Source of the DNA: SCTD01 sp963784675
Lineage (GTDB): Bacteria > Actinomycetota > Actinomycetes > Mycobacteriales > SCTD01
Assembly: GCA_963784675.1 (NCBI GenBank)
Contig: CAWASE010000007.1
Coordinates: forward strand, 1 to 64,000
Length of the DNA: 64,000 nt
Direction: 5' to 3'
How positions within the stretch are numbered: the stretch's first letter is position 1; every line of letters begins with the position of its first letter. Made by a program: the position numbers and the translations under genes. The notes beneath the pieces were generated by a model, which saw only the letters and a program-made list of their open reading frames with translations, did no database searches and was not told where the DNA came from. This document shows positions 10,394 through 19,267 of this stretch, one piece after another.

Positions 10394-11142
10394 GCGCGCG
10401 CCCAGGCCGGGACGGGCGTCGTCGCCAGGTTGGCCGCCAGCGCGCGGGCGGCCCGCATCAGAGGGGAGCGCGCGAAGGTGCGGCCGGGCGCCGCGGCGCC
10501 GGCGAGGACGGCTGCCGCGCCGGGGTCGTCGGGCAGGACGCCGGCGACCTCGGCCTGCAGTGCCTGCGACACCTCCGCCGGACCGTAGGCACCCCCGCCG
10601 ATCAGAAGCAGCGCCACGTCAGTGCCAGGGATGTCACGGCGCAACAGGGCCAGCCGAGAGCGTGCGTGCCGCACGGCCGTCAGGCTGGGTCGCAGGACGA
10701 GCAGGCATCGGTCCGCTGCCGACATCAGGGCGACAGGTCCGCTGGCGTCGTGGGTGAGGCGCCCGCAGTCGGCGAGCACATCGCGGCCCTGCTCGCCCAG
10801 GGACCGGCAGGCAGTGGCGAACGGGGTCCACAGCCCGGTCAGCGCCGAGGCCTGTCCGGCGTCCTGCAGCCCGGTCAGGACGCACAGGCGCGCCGCCTCG
10901 TCCAGGCGCAGGCTGTGGCGCAGCACGTCGTCGGCGGACAGCCCACGGCGGCTGGCGACGGCGAGCTCGAGCAGGCCACCGACCGATGCCACCTGCCCGT
11001 TCAGGTAGCCGGTCAGCAGGTCGCCGCCGGCGGGATCGCACTCGGCCAGCAGCACCGGACGCGGCCAGGCAGCGGCGAGGGCAAGGCCCGCAGTCGTGAC
11101 TCCCGGCGAGCCCTTCGCCGAGGCCAGCGCGATGAGGGCCAC
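10390..11142 (-). CDS. TadZ/CpaE-like MinD-family ATPase
   Basis: This 250-residue protein begins MALIALASAKGSPGVTTAGLALAAAW, a P-loop of the deviant Walker A type (KGSPGVTT) as in ParA/MinD proteins, followed by VLLAECDPAGGDL with the conserved aspartate. LADCGRLTHDAS and CLLVLRPSLTAVRHARS complete the Walker B and later motifs. No receiver domain is present. TadZ proteins place the Tad machine in the cell. It lies four bases after cpaB and overlaps tadA. The frame is intact. Confidence 0.82.
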   Translation of the reverse strand: MALIALASAKGSPGVTTAGLALAAAWPRPVLLAECDPAGGDLLTGYLNGQVASVGGLLELAVASRRGLSADDVLRHSLRLDEAARLCVLTGLQDAGQASALTGLWTPFATACRSLGEQGRDVLADCGRLTHDASGPVALMSAADRCLLVLRPSLTAVRHARSRLALLRRDIPGTDVALLLIGGGAYGPAEVSQALQAEVAGVLPDDPGAAAVLAGAAAPGRTFARSPLMRAARALAANLATTPVPAWARA

Positions 11143-11146
11143 CGGG

Positions 11147-11879
11147 TCAGCCGCCGTTCCGCGGCAGCAGGATCACGGCAACACGGCCGGCTGTGGCATC
11201 GATTGCCAGCGCCGGCCCGTCGGCGGCCGAGACCACGAGGTCGACGACGACGATGCCGGTCGGATCGGCCGCGGTGATGCCCGCGACGACGGCCGGCAAG
11301 GTCTCCGGCAAGACCGGCTGACCTGCAGGTTCGGCCGCCACCGTCGCAGGGTCGGGGGTGCGGACCACCAGCACGCGGTCGCCGGGCACCAGCGGGCGCG
11401 CCGGGAGCTGGCCCAGCTTGAGCGCCGCCCCGACGACGGCCTGGTCCGCGCCGGGGATGCTCTCGCCGGTGAGCTGGCTGCGCACCAGCAGTGTCCCGGC
11501 CCGCAGGTCGACCGAGGCGCGCTGGCCGAGGACGGCGTCCTGCTCGTTGCTGCCGATGGGGCTCAGGGCCGGGTCGGCGGCGACGCGGGCGGGGCGGAGG
11601 TCGGCGGCGGTGATCGTCCTGCCCGGCCGGGACGTCGCGGGCGACGGCGAGGACGTCGATGCGGTCGCCGGCTGACACGGCGACGGCTGCCGACACGGTG
11701 CCGCCGGTGGCGACCAGCGCCGCTCCGAGGATCCACAGCGTCGGACGCCGTCTGCGGACCGGCGAGGTAAGCCGGGGTGCGGCGGGCATCGCGGCCGGGA
11801 CCGGCTTGCCGTTCACCGACGCGGCTCCCGCCGGGACGAACGGCGCCGTCGACAGCGAGCCGTCCGCGGGCCGGGTCAC
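11147..11879 (-). CDS. CpaB/RcpC-like SAF-domain protein, one frameshift
   Basis: The GTG at 11879 overlaps the stop of the upstream secreted-protein gene. The N-terminus has a proline-rich cytoplasmic tail, then RRRRPTLWILGAALVATGGTV (membrane anchor), then DRIDVLAVARDVPAGQ, the start of a SAF domain. Near 11615 the frame changes, and the rest reads RSQLTGESIPGADQAVVG (typical SAF/CpaB segment), LVPGDRVLVVRT and ending ILLPRNGG. About 243 residues in total. In Tad systems CpaB/RcpC is an envelope component around the pilus channel; actinobacterial forms are single-pass. The break is in a C/G-rich run. Confidence 0.8.
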
Positions 11880-12772
11880 CGGTTCACCGCCTGCAGCTCG
11901 GCGACCGCCAGCGGAAAGCGGCTGGTGCGGCGCAGGTCGGGGAGGGTGCCGCCGGTGCCACCGGTGCCGGTCCAGGTGACGCGCCAGGTCGTCGTCGCGG
12001 TGCCGACGAAGAAGCGGTCGTTGGCCCCAGCACCGGTGCGCGGCTGACCGGCGCTGGAGCGGCGATAGGTCGTCGCGCAGTCGGTGCTCTGCTGCGCAGC
12101 GGGACGCGTCGGGTCGTAGGCCGTCCCGGCTCCGGGGCAGTGGACGTCCGCGGCATCGGGGCTGCCGGTGGTCCAGTCGGTGCCGCTCGGGGTAGCGGTG
12201 ACCGTGGCGGAGACGGCGCCGGCCGACGTCGTCTGCGTGAGGACGCGGAAGCTGCTCCCCGATACCCACAGCCAGGTGGGCAGGCCGACGACGGTCTGCG
12301 GCCGACCACCTTGCCGGTCGGGGTTGTGGCGAACGTCAGGCGCGGGCAGCGGCAGGTAGTTGTAGGCCTGCTGCGCCATCTGGATCGGCGTGACGGTCGG
12401 GACGCCGGGCGTGGCGGTGCCGGTCGGGATCCACACGGGCGTGAACGTGCCGTCCGTGCAGGACCGGAAGTACCAGGCGCCCGTGCCGCTGGCATGCGGT
12501 GACTGCTGCTCCCACGCCGGGGCGCCGCCGGAGTGCTGGCTCGTGTCCGGCACGTAGGTGCAGGTGACCGCGGGACCGCCTCGAACGGGCACGACCGTGC
12601 CGCCACCTGGGGTGCTGCTGCCGGGGCTGCCGGGGTCGATCACGGAGGTGTCGATGCCGCCGTTGTTGTCCTGGACCACCACCGGACCGTTCGTTTCGGC
12701 GGCGGCGGGTCCAGCCACCGCCGACGTGGCGAGGACGGCGACGAGCAGGCAGCTTGCGGTGAGCGACCTCAT
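11876..12772 (-). CDS. Secreted protein of the Tad operon
   Basis: The 298-residue protein starts with a signal peptide (MRSLTASCLLVAVLATSAVAGPAAAE). The mature part has four or more cysteines (AVTCTYVP, FRSCTDGTF, DVHCPGAG, TDCATTYRR), which may form disulfides, and the segment QMAQQAYNYLPLPAPDVRHNP, PTWLWV, then WRVTWTG near the end. Similar exported proteins with a conserved 'LP.P....P......VGLPTWLWV' core stand in Streptomyces tad-like loci; their role is not established. The position between a lipoprotein and CpaB suggests an extracytoplasmic pilus-associated factor. Confidence 0.7.
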   Translation of the reverse strand: MRSLTASCLLVAVLATSAVAGPAAAETNGPVVVQDNNGGIDTSVIDPGSPGSSTPGGGTVVPVRGGPAVTCTYVPDTSQHSGGAPAWEQQSPHASGTGAWYFRSCTDGTFTPVWIPTGTATPGVPTVTPIQMAQQAYNYLPLPAPDVRHNPDRQGGRPQTVVGLPTWLWVSGSSFRVLTQTTSAGAVSATVTATPSGTDWTTGSPDAADVHCPGAGTAYDPTRPAAQQSTDCATTYRRSSAGQPRTGAGANDRFFVGTATTTWRVTWTGTGGTGGTLPDLRRTSRFPLAVAELQAVNR

Positions 12773-13347
12773 CAGCAGTCACCGGTGCCGTAGGTGATGG
12801 TCGCGATGAGCCAGCTGGAGCCGCTGCGCTGCAGGGTGGCGGTGACCGGGTTGCGGGCCGGGCCGACGGTGAGGCGTTCGCCGGTCTTCGCGTCCTCGAC
12901 CCCGGCGGCGTCCGACTTCTGGCAGTCGACGACGGTCGCCTGGTCGCCGGTCACGTCCACCGAGGTCGGCCGGGGCGTGTTCGCGCCGTAGAGCCGGCGA
13001 TCGAACGCGCGCTGGCTCGCCAGCGTCCCCTCGATCTTCGTCAGGGCGGGGTCGACGAGGTACTGCTCGAGCAGGGCGTTGGCCTGGTCTTCCGGCAGTC
13101 GCGAGGCCTTGGGCAGGGCGTCCCAGAAGGCCCGGTAATGGACGAGCACCTCGTCCTTCGCATCCACCGGTGAGGCTGAAGGCTTGGGCGCGGTGGGCGC
13201 CGTCGTGGGCGTGATGGGTGCCGCCGACGGCTCGTCGATGGCTGCGCCGGTCGCGCCCTGGCAGGCGGCCGTCAGCATGAGTGCCGCCAGCAGGGCCGCG
13301 CGGCGTTCACGGCTGTGCCTCGTCGTGCCCTCACCGATGTGCGCCAT
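12772..13347 (-). CDS. Putative lipoprotein, first gene of the Tad operon
   Basis: From ATG 13347 the protein has a basic start (RHSRERR), a hydrophobic stretch ALLAALMLTAACQG with a lipobox-like cysteine, then a Ser/Thr/Pro linker (PSAAPITPTTAPTAPKPSASP) and a compact domain with VLVHYRAFWDALPKASRLP, YGANTPRPTSVDVTGDQATVVDC and GSSWLIATITYGTGDC. About 191 residues. This looks like the SnoaL/NTF2-like fold seen in small actinobacterial lipoproteins, but that is inference. Its stop shares one base with the next gene's start. In-frame GTG codons further upstream are possible alternative starts. Confidence 0.65.
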   Translation of the reverse strand: MAHIGEGTTRHSRERRAALLAALMLTAACQGATGAAIDEPSAAPITPTTAPTAPKPSASPVDAKDEVLVHYRAFWDALPKASRLPEDQANALLEQYLVDPALTKIEGTLASQRAFDRRLYGANTPRPTSVDVTGDQATVVDCQKSDAAGVEDAKTGERLTVGPARNPVTATLQRSGSSWLIATITYGTGDC

Positions 13348-13586
13348 GCGCACCTCCGTCAAGCCCGGGTCTCGACGAGCAGCGTGCGCTGAACGCCGTT
13401 GGAGATGCCCATGGCCTGAGTCGCTTCGGCGGGGACGAACCCACCCAAGTCGGGGCAGGGGGAGAGCGTGCGCCCTACCCAGCGTGACCGTCAAGGGGGG
13501 TCGGGTGATGTGTGGACAACGGCAAGGCGGACGCGGGGTGGCAAGGGAGCAGGCTGGTGATGGCACGACGGTCACGGTGGGCGGCG

Positions 13587-13622
13587 ACCTTGCCGGAAAG
13601 GTTGCCGGAGACCTTGCCGGTG
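13587..13622. repeat. Three tandem 12-bp repeats, core TTGCCGG
   Basis: The units are ACCTTGCCGGAA, AGGTTGCCGGAG and ACCTTGCCGGTG, head to tail at exactly 12 bp. They lie about 240 bp upstream of the Tad operon start. The inverse of the same motif (CCGGCAAGG) occurs three times ahead of the excisionase gene at 19143-19203, again with a 12-bp step. They may be binding sites for a regulator of the element. Confidence 0.7.
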
Positions 13623-13654
13623 GCCGCCCGGACGTCAGCGACACCCGACAAGAT

Positions 13655-13691
13655 GTGGGGAACCCATAGAGACAAGAGGTGGGGAACCCAT
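13655..13691. repeat. Two direct copies of GTGGGGAACCCAT
   Basis: Identical 13-bp copies stand at 13655-13667 and 13679-13691, 24 bp apart, which is two helical turns plus a little and twice the 12-bp step of the neighbouring array. Each has a short dyad (TGGG-GAA-CCCA). This is the layout of a repressor or activator site pair in the divergent promoter region. Confidence 0.65.
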
Positions 13692-14034
13692 GGAGGAGTC
13701 CCACGAGGGACGGAACGCGATCGGCAGTTGGAGCATCCCGTCATTCGCCGGACACCCGAGCGAGAAGCAGTTGCGCTCGCACCCTGGCGGGTGCGATCAC
13801 TGTCGCGACCATGAGGGACGGCGCTCTCCGGTGATGCTGAGGACGGCGCACGACACGTACCGGACGTGGCGCGTTCGACCCCGTCGAAACGGTGCGCCTG
13901 CAATTGGGCTGCGCCGGCAGCACAAGGCGCGTAGCCGTCCCATGAACCCTGTTGACTGCACACGGCCCAGGGGACAGAAGGGACGTTGCCGCCGTTCTCA
14001 GGACCGGTGCTGGCGAGGGCCCTACATTGCGCGC

Positions 14035-17000
14035 ATGGGCCGTCCCGCTAGTCGTTTCGCACCGTGGTCGCTGGTGGGGGCGGTGCTGCTGTCTGTAGCG
14101 CTGCTCTCCGTGGGGACCCCCGCGCTCGCTCTGGGAGTGGAACCGGCCCCTTCACCAATTCCGCCCGTCGCGGCGGGAGGGGCGGCCTACGCCGCGGTCT
14201 CGCCCGTGCGCCTGCTCGACACCCGGACCGCGTTGGGTTCGCCCGGGGCGGTCCCGGCGAACTCCTCCGTGGTGCTGAGGGTGGTCGGGAGCGTCGTCCC
14301 GGCCAGTGCAGTTGCTGTAGCCCTGAACGTGACGGTCGTCGCGCCCCGGGCCCCGGGCCACGTATCCGTGGCGCCGTCCGAGGCGCGAGCCTCGTCGAAC
14401 CTGAACTTCGTGCAGGGCCAGACCGTCGCGAACCTCGTCATCAGCAAGGTGAACGACGCGGGCGAGGTCGTCGTCTATAATGCGTCCTCCCGCCCGCTTC
14501 ACATGCTGGCCGACCTGCAGGGGTACTTCAACGCTGGCGGACCGGGCGCCGTCTACCAGCCGCTGGCCCCCGCGCGTGTACTGGACACCCGCGCCGGGAT
14601 TGGGGCGGCCCGGGCGGCCGTCCCGGCAGGTCCTCGATCGCCCTGGCGTTCGATCGGGCAGTGGTCCCGGCCGGCGCCGTGGCCGTCGCCCTGAATGTCA
14701 CCGCCGTCCCATCGGGCACCTCCGGGCATGTGGCAGTCGGTCCGATCGAGTCGCCCGGGGCGTCCAACCTCAACTTCGCGCCGGGCCGCACGGTGCCGAA
14801 CCTGGTCATCAGCAAGCTCAACCAGGCCGGCGGCGTCGTCGTCACGAACGGCGCGCCGGGGCCGGTGCACCTGCTGGCGGACGTGCAGGGCTTCTTCGTC
14901 ACCGGGGTGGCAGGCGCTCTGTACGAGGCGCTGCAGCCGGCCCGGGTCATGGACACCCGGCAGGGCGTCGGGGCCGCTTCCGCTATCCCCGCCCGGTCCT
15001 CGGTCACGCTGCGGCTGCCCGACAGCGCGGTCCCCGACGATGCCGTGGCCGCCGCGCTGAACGTCGTGGTGGTCGCGCCGCGAGCGGCCGGGCACCTGTC
15101 AGTCGGCCCGCAGGCGGCACCGGAGGCGTCGAACCTGAACTTCGCGACAGGAAGGACCGCGGCGAACCTGGTCCTGAGCCGGCTCGGGCCGAACCAGACG
15201 GTCACGTTCTACAACGGCTCCGACCGTCCCGTGCACGTGCTCGCCGACCTGCAGGGCTTCGAGCGGGCGGGCGGGTCGGTGCCTGCGGCACCGGCCGCGT
15301 GGACGTCCGGCCAGACCGTCGTTGTCGACGTTGCGCCCTCGACGGGCCTGGACGTGACGGTTCCCGGCGTCGGCCGGATCAGCGGCAGGGCCGGCAGCTT
15401 CTCCGCGGCGGGCCGGATGCTCGTGACGCCCGTCGACGGGTCCGCGCCCGACGCCACCGGGCTGCGGGTCGCCGGCTCCGGCTTCGACGTGAAGTTCGTC
15501 GACACCGCGCTGCTCCGGCCGCTGCTCGTGTCGTTCGACACCGTCGCAGCGACGGGCGCCCAGGCGCAGCGCGCGGTCCTGCACCGCTCGGACGGCGGGA
15601 CGTGGGAGGCCAAGGCCGCCGACGTGGACCCGGCGGGCAGGGTCAGCATCTGGACGTCCGAGTTCTCGATCAACCTGCCGGTCGACCTGGACCCGGTCAG
15701 GTGGCTCCGCGACCGGATCGACTCGGTCGCGGACGCGCTTGCCGGACGGACCGACGCCCGACCGTGCCCGCAGGACGGGCCGTCGTGGGCTCGGCTCGAC
15801 CGCGGACCACCCTCGTGCACACCTGCCTGCTGTCGAACCCCGACGGCGCGGGCCACGTCCGGGCGGAGGCCCAGGTCCAGTCCAACCGGCGCACCTACAT
15901 GTGGACGGACCTGCCGCAGGGCGCCGAGTACACCTTCGTGGAGAACCAGACCGACACGGAACGGAAGGTGCTCGCCAGGGCGTTCGGGACGGCCCCATCG
16001 ACCGTCCTGCTGGACAGCAGCACCTACATCGCGGCCGGGTTCGCGCAACCCGCGTCGTCGGTCGAGCCGGTGTTCAGGACCTACCTCGACAGGAAGTCGG
16101 TCGCGCTGTCCCAGGTGATGACGCTCATCGACGCCGTCGTCGGGTACTCCGGAGTGACGCCGAAGGACCTCCGCGCGGCCGTCGTCCTGACCTCGGCACA
16201 GTGCGCCGACGACTTCCCGACCAGCCTGGACCCTGGCGAGATGTTCATCTTCGCGAAGTGCTTCGTCGAGACGGTCCTGTCGAATCTGGACGACCGGGCA
16301 GTGGCGAACCGTGCCGCGGCCGAACCTGCTCGGCGACCCCGACTACGCAGAGGCGAACGCCCGGGTTTTCGCCCGGAACGCGGACCGGCTCAAGCTGCTG
16401 GGCCGGGTGTTGGTGGTCCTGGACCTGGCGAACACGGCCGTCGAAGTTTGGCGCCTCATGCCCGACCTGGTCAGCCAGCTCGGGCAGGACCGGCCCGGCG
16501 ACGTCACCCTGTTCCTGTCGCCCGCCGGCGCCCCGCCGACCGCACAGCCCGGCCCGACGCAGCCCGCCCCCACGCAGCCGCCCCCACGTCCGGCCCGACC
16601 GCCCCCCCGACCCAGGGCGCCCAGCCGGAGACGGCATACGACAACTACGGACCCGGGGCGCGCGGACACGCCGTCTGCCGGGGCAACCCCGGCAGGCCCG
16701 AGTCGCCGCCCGGCGGACAGGCCACGCAGACCTTCACCGTGCCCGCAGGCGTGCGCACGCTGTCCCGGGCTGTCATCCAAATCGACCCGGACCCGTCGGT
16801 GATGGCCAACGTGACCGTCGACGTTAACGGCGCGCGCCGCGCGTCCGCTGCTGTGCCCGCGGCCGGCGACACGTCCGTGCCACTCGGCACCCAGGCCGTC
16901 GCGGCCGGAGACCAGGTGACCGTGCGGGTCGCGTTTTCCGCGACCAGCGGTAGGAGTCATCACGGTGTACTCCGTTGGGGCCCCCGGAGGCAGCATCTCG

Positions 17001-17084
17001 GTGCGCAACAGCTGCCCGGACGGCGCTCCGAACTTCGACAGCACGAGCGCCGGCATGCGAATGCGCGTCTTGACAAGCGCCTGA
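14035..17084 (+). pseudogene. Large secreted protein with three VRLLDTR repeats, multiply frameshifted
   Basis: ATG 14035 begins a signal peptide (RFAPWSLVGAVLLSVALLSVGTPALALG). Three repeats of about 120 residues follow, each opening VRLLDTR, ARVLDTR or ARVMDTR and containing ALNVTV, SNLNFxxGxT and a closing LADLQGY/F. Beyond 15270 there is a beta-rich region (GLDVTVPGVGRISGRAGSFS, ISLNLPVDLDP-like), then a domain with HTCLLSNPDGAGHVRAEAQ, YMWTDLPQGAEYTFVENQ and STYIAAGFAQPASSVEP, a Pro/Thr linker, and a C-terminal jelly-roll-like part (TQTFTVPAGVRTLSRA, VDVNGARRAS) that ends VLTSA at 17084. Five or more frame changes (near 14640, 15760, 16310, 16600 and 16955) split it. The restored protein would be about 1015 residues and exported; no catalytic motif was recognised. 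Confidence 0.75.
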
Positions 17085-17394
17085 CGGCGTGGCTGCTTGC
17101 CCGGCCGCCTGATCCTGGCAGCTGACCGGGTCGCCGCACGTCTGGGCGAGCGGCAGCCTGTCTTGACGGAGGCCACGTGGGTTGCGGCAGCTATGTCATC
17201 ACCGGTGCTGCGCCATCGATGGCCCTCGGCCCAACCAGGACCAAAGGTGATCGCACCCGCCCCGGTGCGCTCACTCCTCGGCGTCCCTCCGGACCGTCGA
17301 ACCCGCACTGCGGCAGCAGAGTGCCCTCGTCGGCTGCCGATGGGCGGTCCCCGTGGTTACACGATGGGTTGAAGCCGCGTCGCCTCAACGAACG
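17085..17394. other. Intergenic stretch between convergent genes
   Basis: About 310 bp with no convincing gene. I looked for a hairpin terminator between the two converging units and saw no strong one. Confidence 0.4.
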
Positions 17395-18189
17395 CTACTG
17401 CGGCAAATCGGTCGGTTCGTCCGCATCGGCAAGCCCCACCAGCACGTACGAGTCGCGTGTCAGACCAGTCACCAGCGAGCGCACGGTGGCGACCTGGAAG
17501 GTCGCGGCCACCCGCTTCGTGTAGTAGCGGCCCAGTTCCGGCACGATCTCCTCGATCACGCGTGCCGAGACAATATTGCCGGTGTCCGTCTGCAACTCGA
17601 CGCGGTTTCGTAGGTCGCTGACCGTTCCCAGTCGACCGTCTAGGACGGTCTCGCGCTCCGACATCTTGTTGCGCCCGAGGACGTCATCCAACCGGCGGGC
17701 GGCGTCGCGGGTGAGTTGCACGGCGCGTGGCTGACTGCCGGGGCTGACGTAGTCAAGAACAGCAGTCATCTCGTCATTCACGATCGCGGATGAAAGATCA
17801 GCTAGGTGCTTGAACGCTCGACTGCCAAGCGGCAGCACCGCCTCGATGATGGGGTCGTCGTTTGCCTCATCACTTCCAGCAAGATCGATAACGGTCAGTA
17901 CCCGATCAACCGCGGCGTCCAGCAGCGTAGGCGTCTCATCGACAAAGTCCAACATGGGCTCGTCTGGGTCTGGTTCAAGCGTAGGCCCGCGTAGGACAGC
18001 ACCGAAGGACCCTGCGAAGACTCCCGAAAGACTCAGGGCCGTGGCGTCCCGAAGTGGACCGGGGATGGCCGCGCGACTCGTGGCCTTGCCAGTCAGCGCC
18101 TGCGCCACTGCCGACACGGATTCCTGCAAACTGTGCAGCAATTGAGCGAGGGCATCAACCCGGCACCTCGTGACCCAGCACCGGCACAC
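17395..18189 (-). CDS. Protein of unknown function, third gene of the DUF6932-type cassette
   Basis: The open frame gives up to 264 residues, mostly helical, rich in acidic residues and with no membrane segment. Visible features are LAQLLHSLQESVSAVAQAL near the start, EPDPDEPMLDFVDETPTLLDAAVDRVLTVIDLAGSDEANDD, ARRLDDVLGRNKMSERETVLDGRLGTVSDLRNRVELQTDTG, and near the end YYTKRVAATFQVATVRSLV. The last 60 residues have alternating hydrophobics like a small sheet domain. I do not recognise a family. The start is uncertain: the GTG at 18189 overlaps the previous gene by 35 bases, and the later codons offer no good start. Codon use and the intact frame argue that it is real. Confidence 0.6.
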   Translation of the reverse strand: MCRCWVTRCRVDALAQLLHSLQESVSAVAQALTGKATSRAAIPGPLRDATALSLSGVFAGSFGAVLRGPTLEPDPDEPMLDFVDETPTLLDAAVDRVLTVIDLAGSDEANDDPIIEAVLPLGSRAFKHLADLSSAIVNDEMTAVLDYVSPGSQPRAVQLTRDAARRLDDVLGRNKMSERETVLDGRLGTVSDLRNRVELQTDTGNIVSARVIEEIVPELGRYYTKRVAATFQVATVRSLVTGLTRDSYVLVGLADADEPTDLPQ

Positions 18190-18376
18190 CGTTAAGCACG
18201 ATGTTCAGTCGGGCGCGGCGTGCGTCCTGATACTGCTGCTGCACGTCGTCGCGGACCTCAGCCAGGCCGCGCTGCATCAGGGCGAGCGCCGGCGAAGTCT
18301 CCGTGGCGGCGCCGAAGCCCGCCACCGCGTCGTCCAGGCGGTTCAGGTGGTCTCGGAGATCACTGACGCTGCTCAC
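18155..18376 (-). CDS. Small helical protein of the DUF6932-type cassette
   Basis: The GTG at 18376 overlaps the stop of the nucleotidyltransferase-like gene by four bases, which fixes the start better than the longer frame. The 73 residues are VSSVSDLRDHLNRLDDAVAGF..., then ALALMQRGLAEVRDDVQQQYQDARRARLN, a pattern compatible with two amphipathic helices or a coiled coil, and a short tail. It has no recognised domain. A small helical partner next to a nucleotidyltransferase-like gene recalls toxin-antitoxin pairs, but that is only an analogy. Confidence 0.6.
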   Translation of the reverse strand: MSSVSDLRDHLNRLDDAVAGFGAATETSPALALMQRGLAEVRDDVQQQYQDARRARLNIVLNGVPVLGHEVPG

Positions 18377-18848
18377 GGCGTCACCTCCAGGTAGCCCTTG
18401 GCCGCGCCCGGGCGTCCGCGGACCCGACTCCACTCATGGTGCCACCCATCCATACCCGCCTGCACGGCGGCGTGGTGTGGGTGGTTCGGCGGCACGACGA
18501 AGGCGGCGTAGGAGTCCATGCCCCAAACGGCCTTCGTTGCCTTGCCTGCCATCAACGCGTCCAGGAGCGACTGCTGGACCGGGGTCAGGGCGTCGTACGC
18601 CGAGGCCTCCAGGACGGTGACGAGGTCGATGTCTCCCGGGTTCACCTTGTCGGTCACGAAACTGCCGTCAATCCATTGACTGACGATGGGCACGAAGGAG
18701 ATGCACGGGGAGTCCGGTGCTGTAGCCAGCGCTGATACAGAGGAGCGCGCACCTTCGAGGTCGGAAAGGCTGTCACGAAGTGAACCTTGAAGTCTGCGGC
18801 CGTCACCAGATGCCTCCCGGGGGCCAGGAGGCCATCCGCATCCAGCAT
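18373..18848 (-). CDS. DUF6932-like nucleotidyltransferase-fold protein, one frameshift
   Basis: The ATG at 18848 has GAGGAG seven to eight bases ahead and begins MLDADGLLAPGRHLVTAADFK, matching the usual start of DUF6932 proteins (LPPGxHxxTxxEF). A one-base change near 18725 links LYQRWLQHR to TAPDSPCISFVPIVSQWIDG. Then comes GSFVTDKVNPGDIDLVTVLE, with the GS and the D-x-D pair expected of the nucleotidyltransferase fold, and the tail PPNHPHHAAVQAGMDGWHHEW. Restored length about 158 residues, normal for the family. Such proteins are common on mobile elements; the substrate is unknown. It heads a three-gene overlapping unit. Confidence 0.7.
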
Positions 18849-19142
18849 TCCACCACTCCTCGCCAGGGTCGTCGCGACACCGTACGGGGTTCGGACTGCG
18901 CGGATGACCAGTTGGCTCCGGACTTTTGCCCGCGACATAAGACACTCCCGCCGCGGCCCCGCGCTCGTCGATTGTCCTGTCCTGGGGGAGTCGGGATGCA
19001 GGGCACCCCCGACACGGACGGCGAGACCGCCGCGGCACCGAGTTCGCGGGAGAACCAGCTCGGAGCAGTTCCATCCGCTTCTCGGCAAAAGCCGACTGCA
19101 CGAGCTTTCGGATGCGGGCACCGCAGACAACACGTGACAAAC

Positions 19143-19203
19143 CCGGCAAGGGGTCCGGCAAGGGTCGGCCTGCTGTCCGGGGCACGCGAAGCAACCGGCA
19201 AGG
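19143..19203. repeat. Three direct CCGGCAAGG motifs upstream of the excisionase
   Basis: Perfect copies lie at 19143-19151, 19155-19163 and 19195-19203. The first two are 12 bp apart, as in the TTGCCGG array at 13587-13622, which is the same motif in the opposite orientation. They sit in the divergent region between the DUF6932-like gene and xis. Confidence 0.65.
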
Positions 19204-19267
19204 TGACCGGCTAGACCGCCGTAGATAGTCCACACGTTGTGCGGACGTCGTCGGCTCGGAGGTCACG

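Larger units (their letters stand above)
13348..14034. other. Intergenic region between the Tad operon and a divergent secreted-protein gene
   Basis: This 687-bp region carries the start sides of two divergent transcription units and two short direct-repeat arrays, listed separately. A frame beginning at ATG 13690 (MEESHEGRN...HPGGCDHCRDH) has an H-x4-C-x2-C-x2-H pattern that recalls a small zinc-binding protein, but it runs without a stop into the secreted gene and I do not call it a gene. Confidence 0.5.

Noticed and set aside
17085..17394. attL copy of the tRNA-Thr 3' end
   Set aside because: A TCGAACCC-like stretch near 17298 does not extend to match the tRNA; no convincing repeat of the tRNA 3' end was found by eye in the window.
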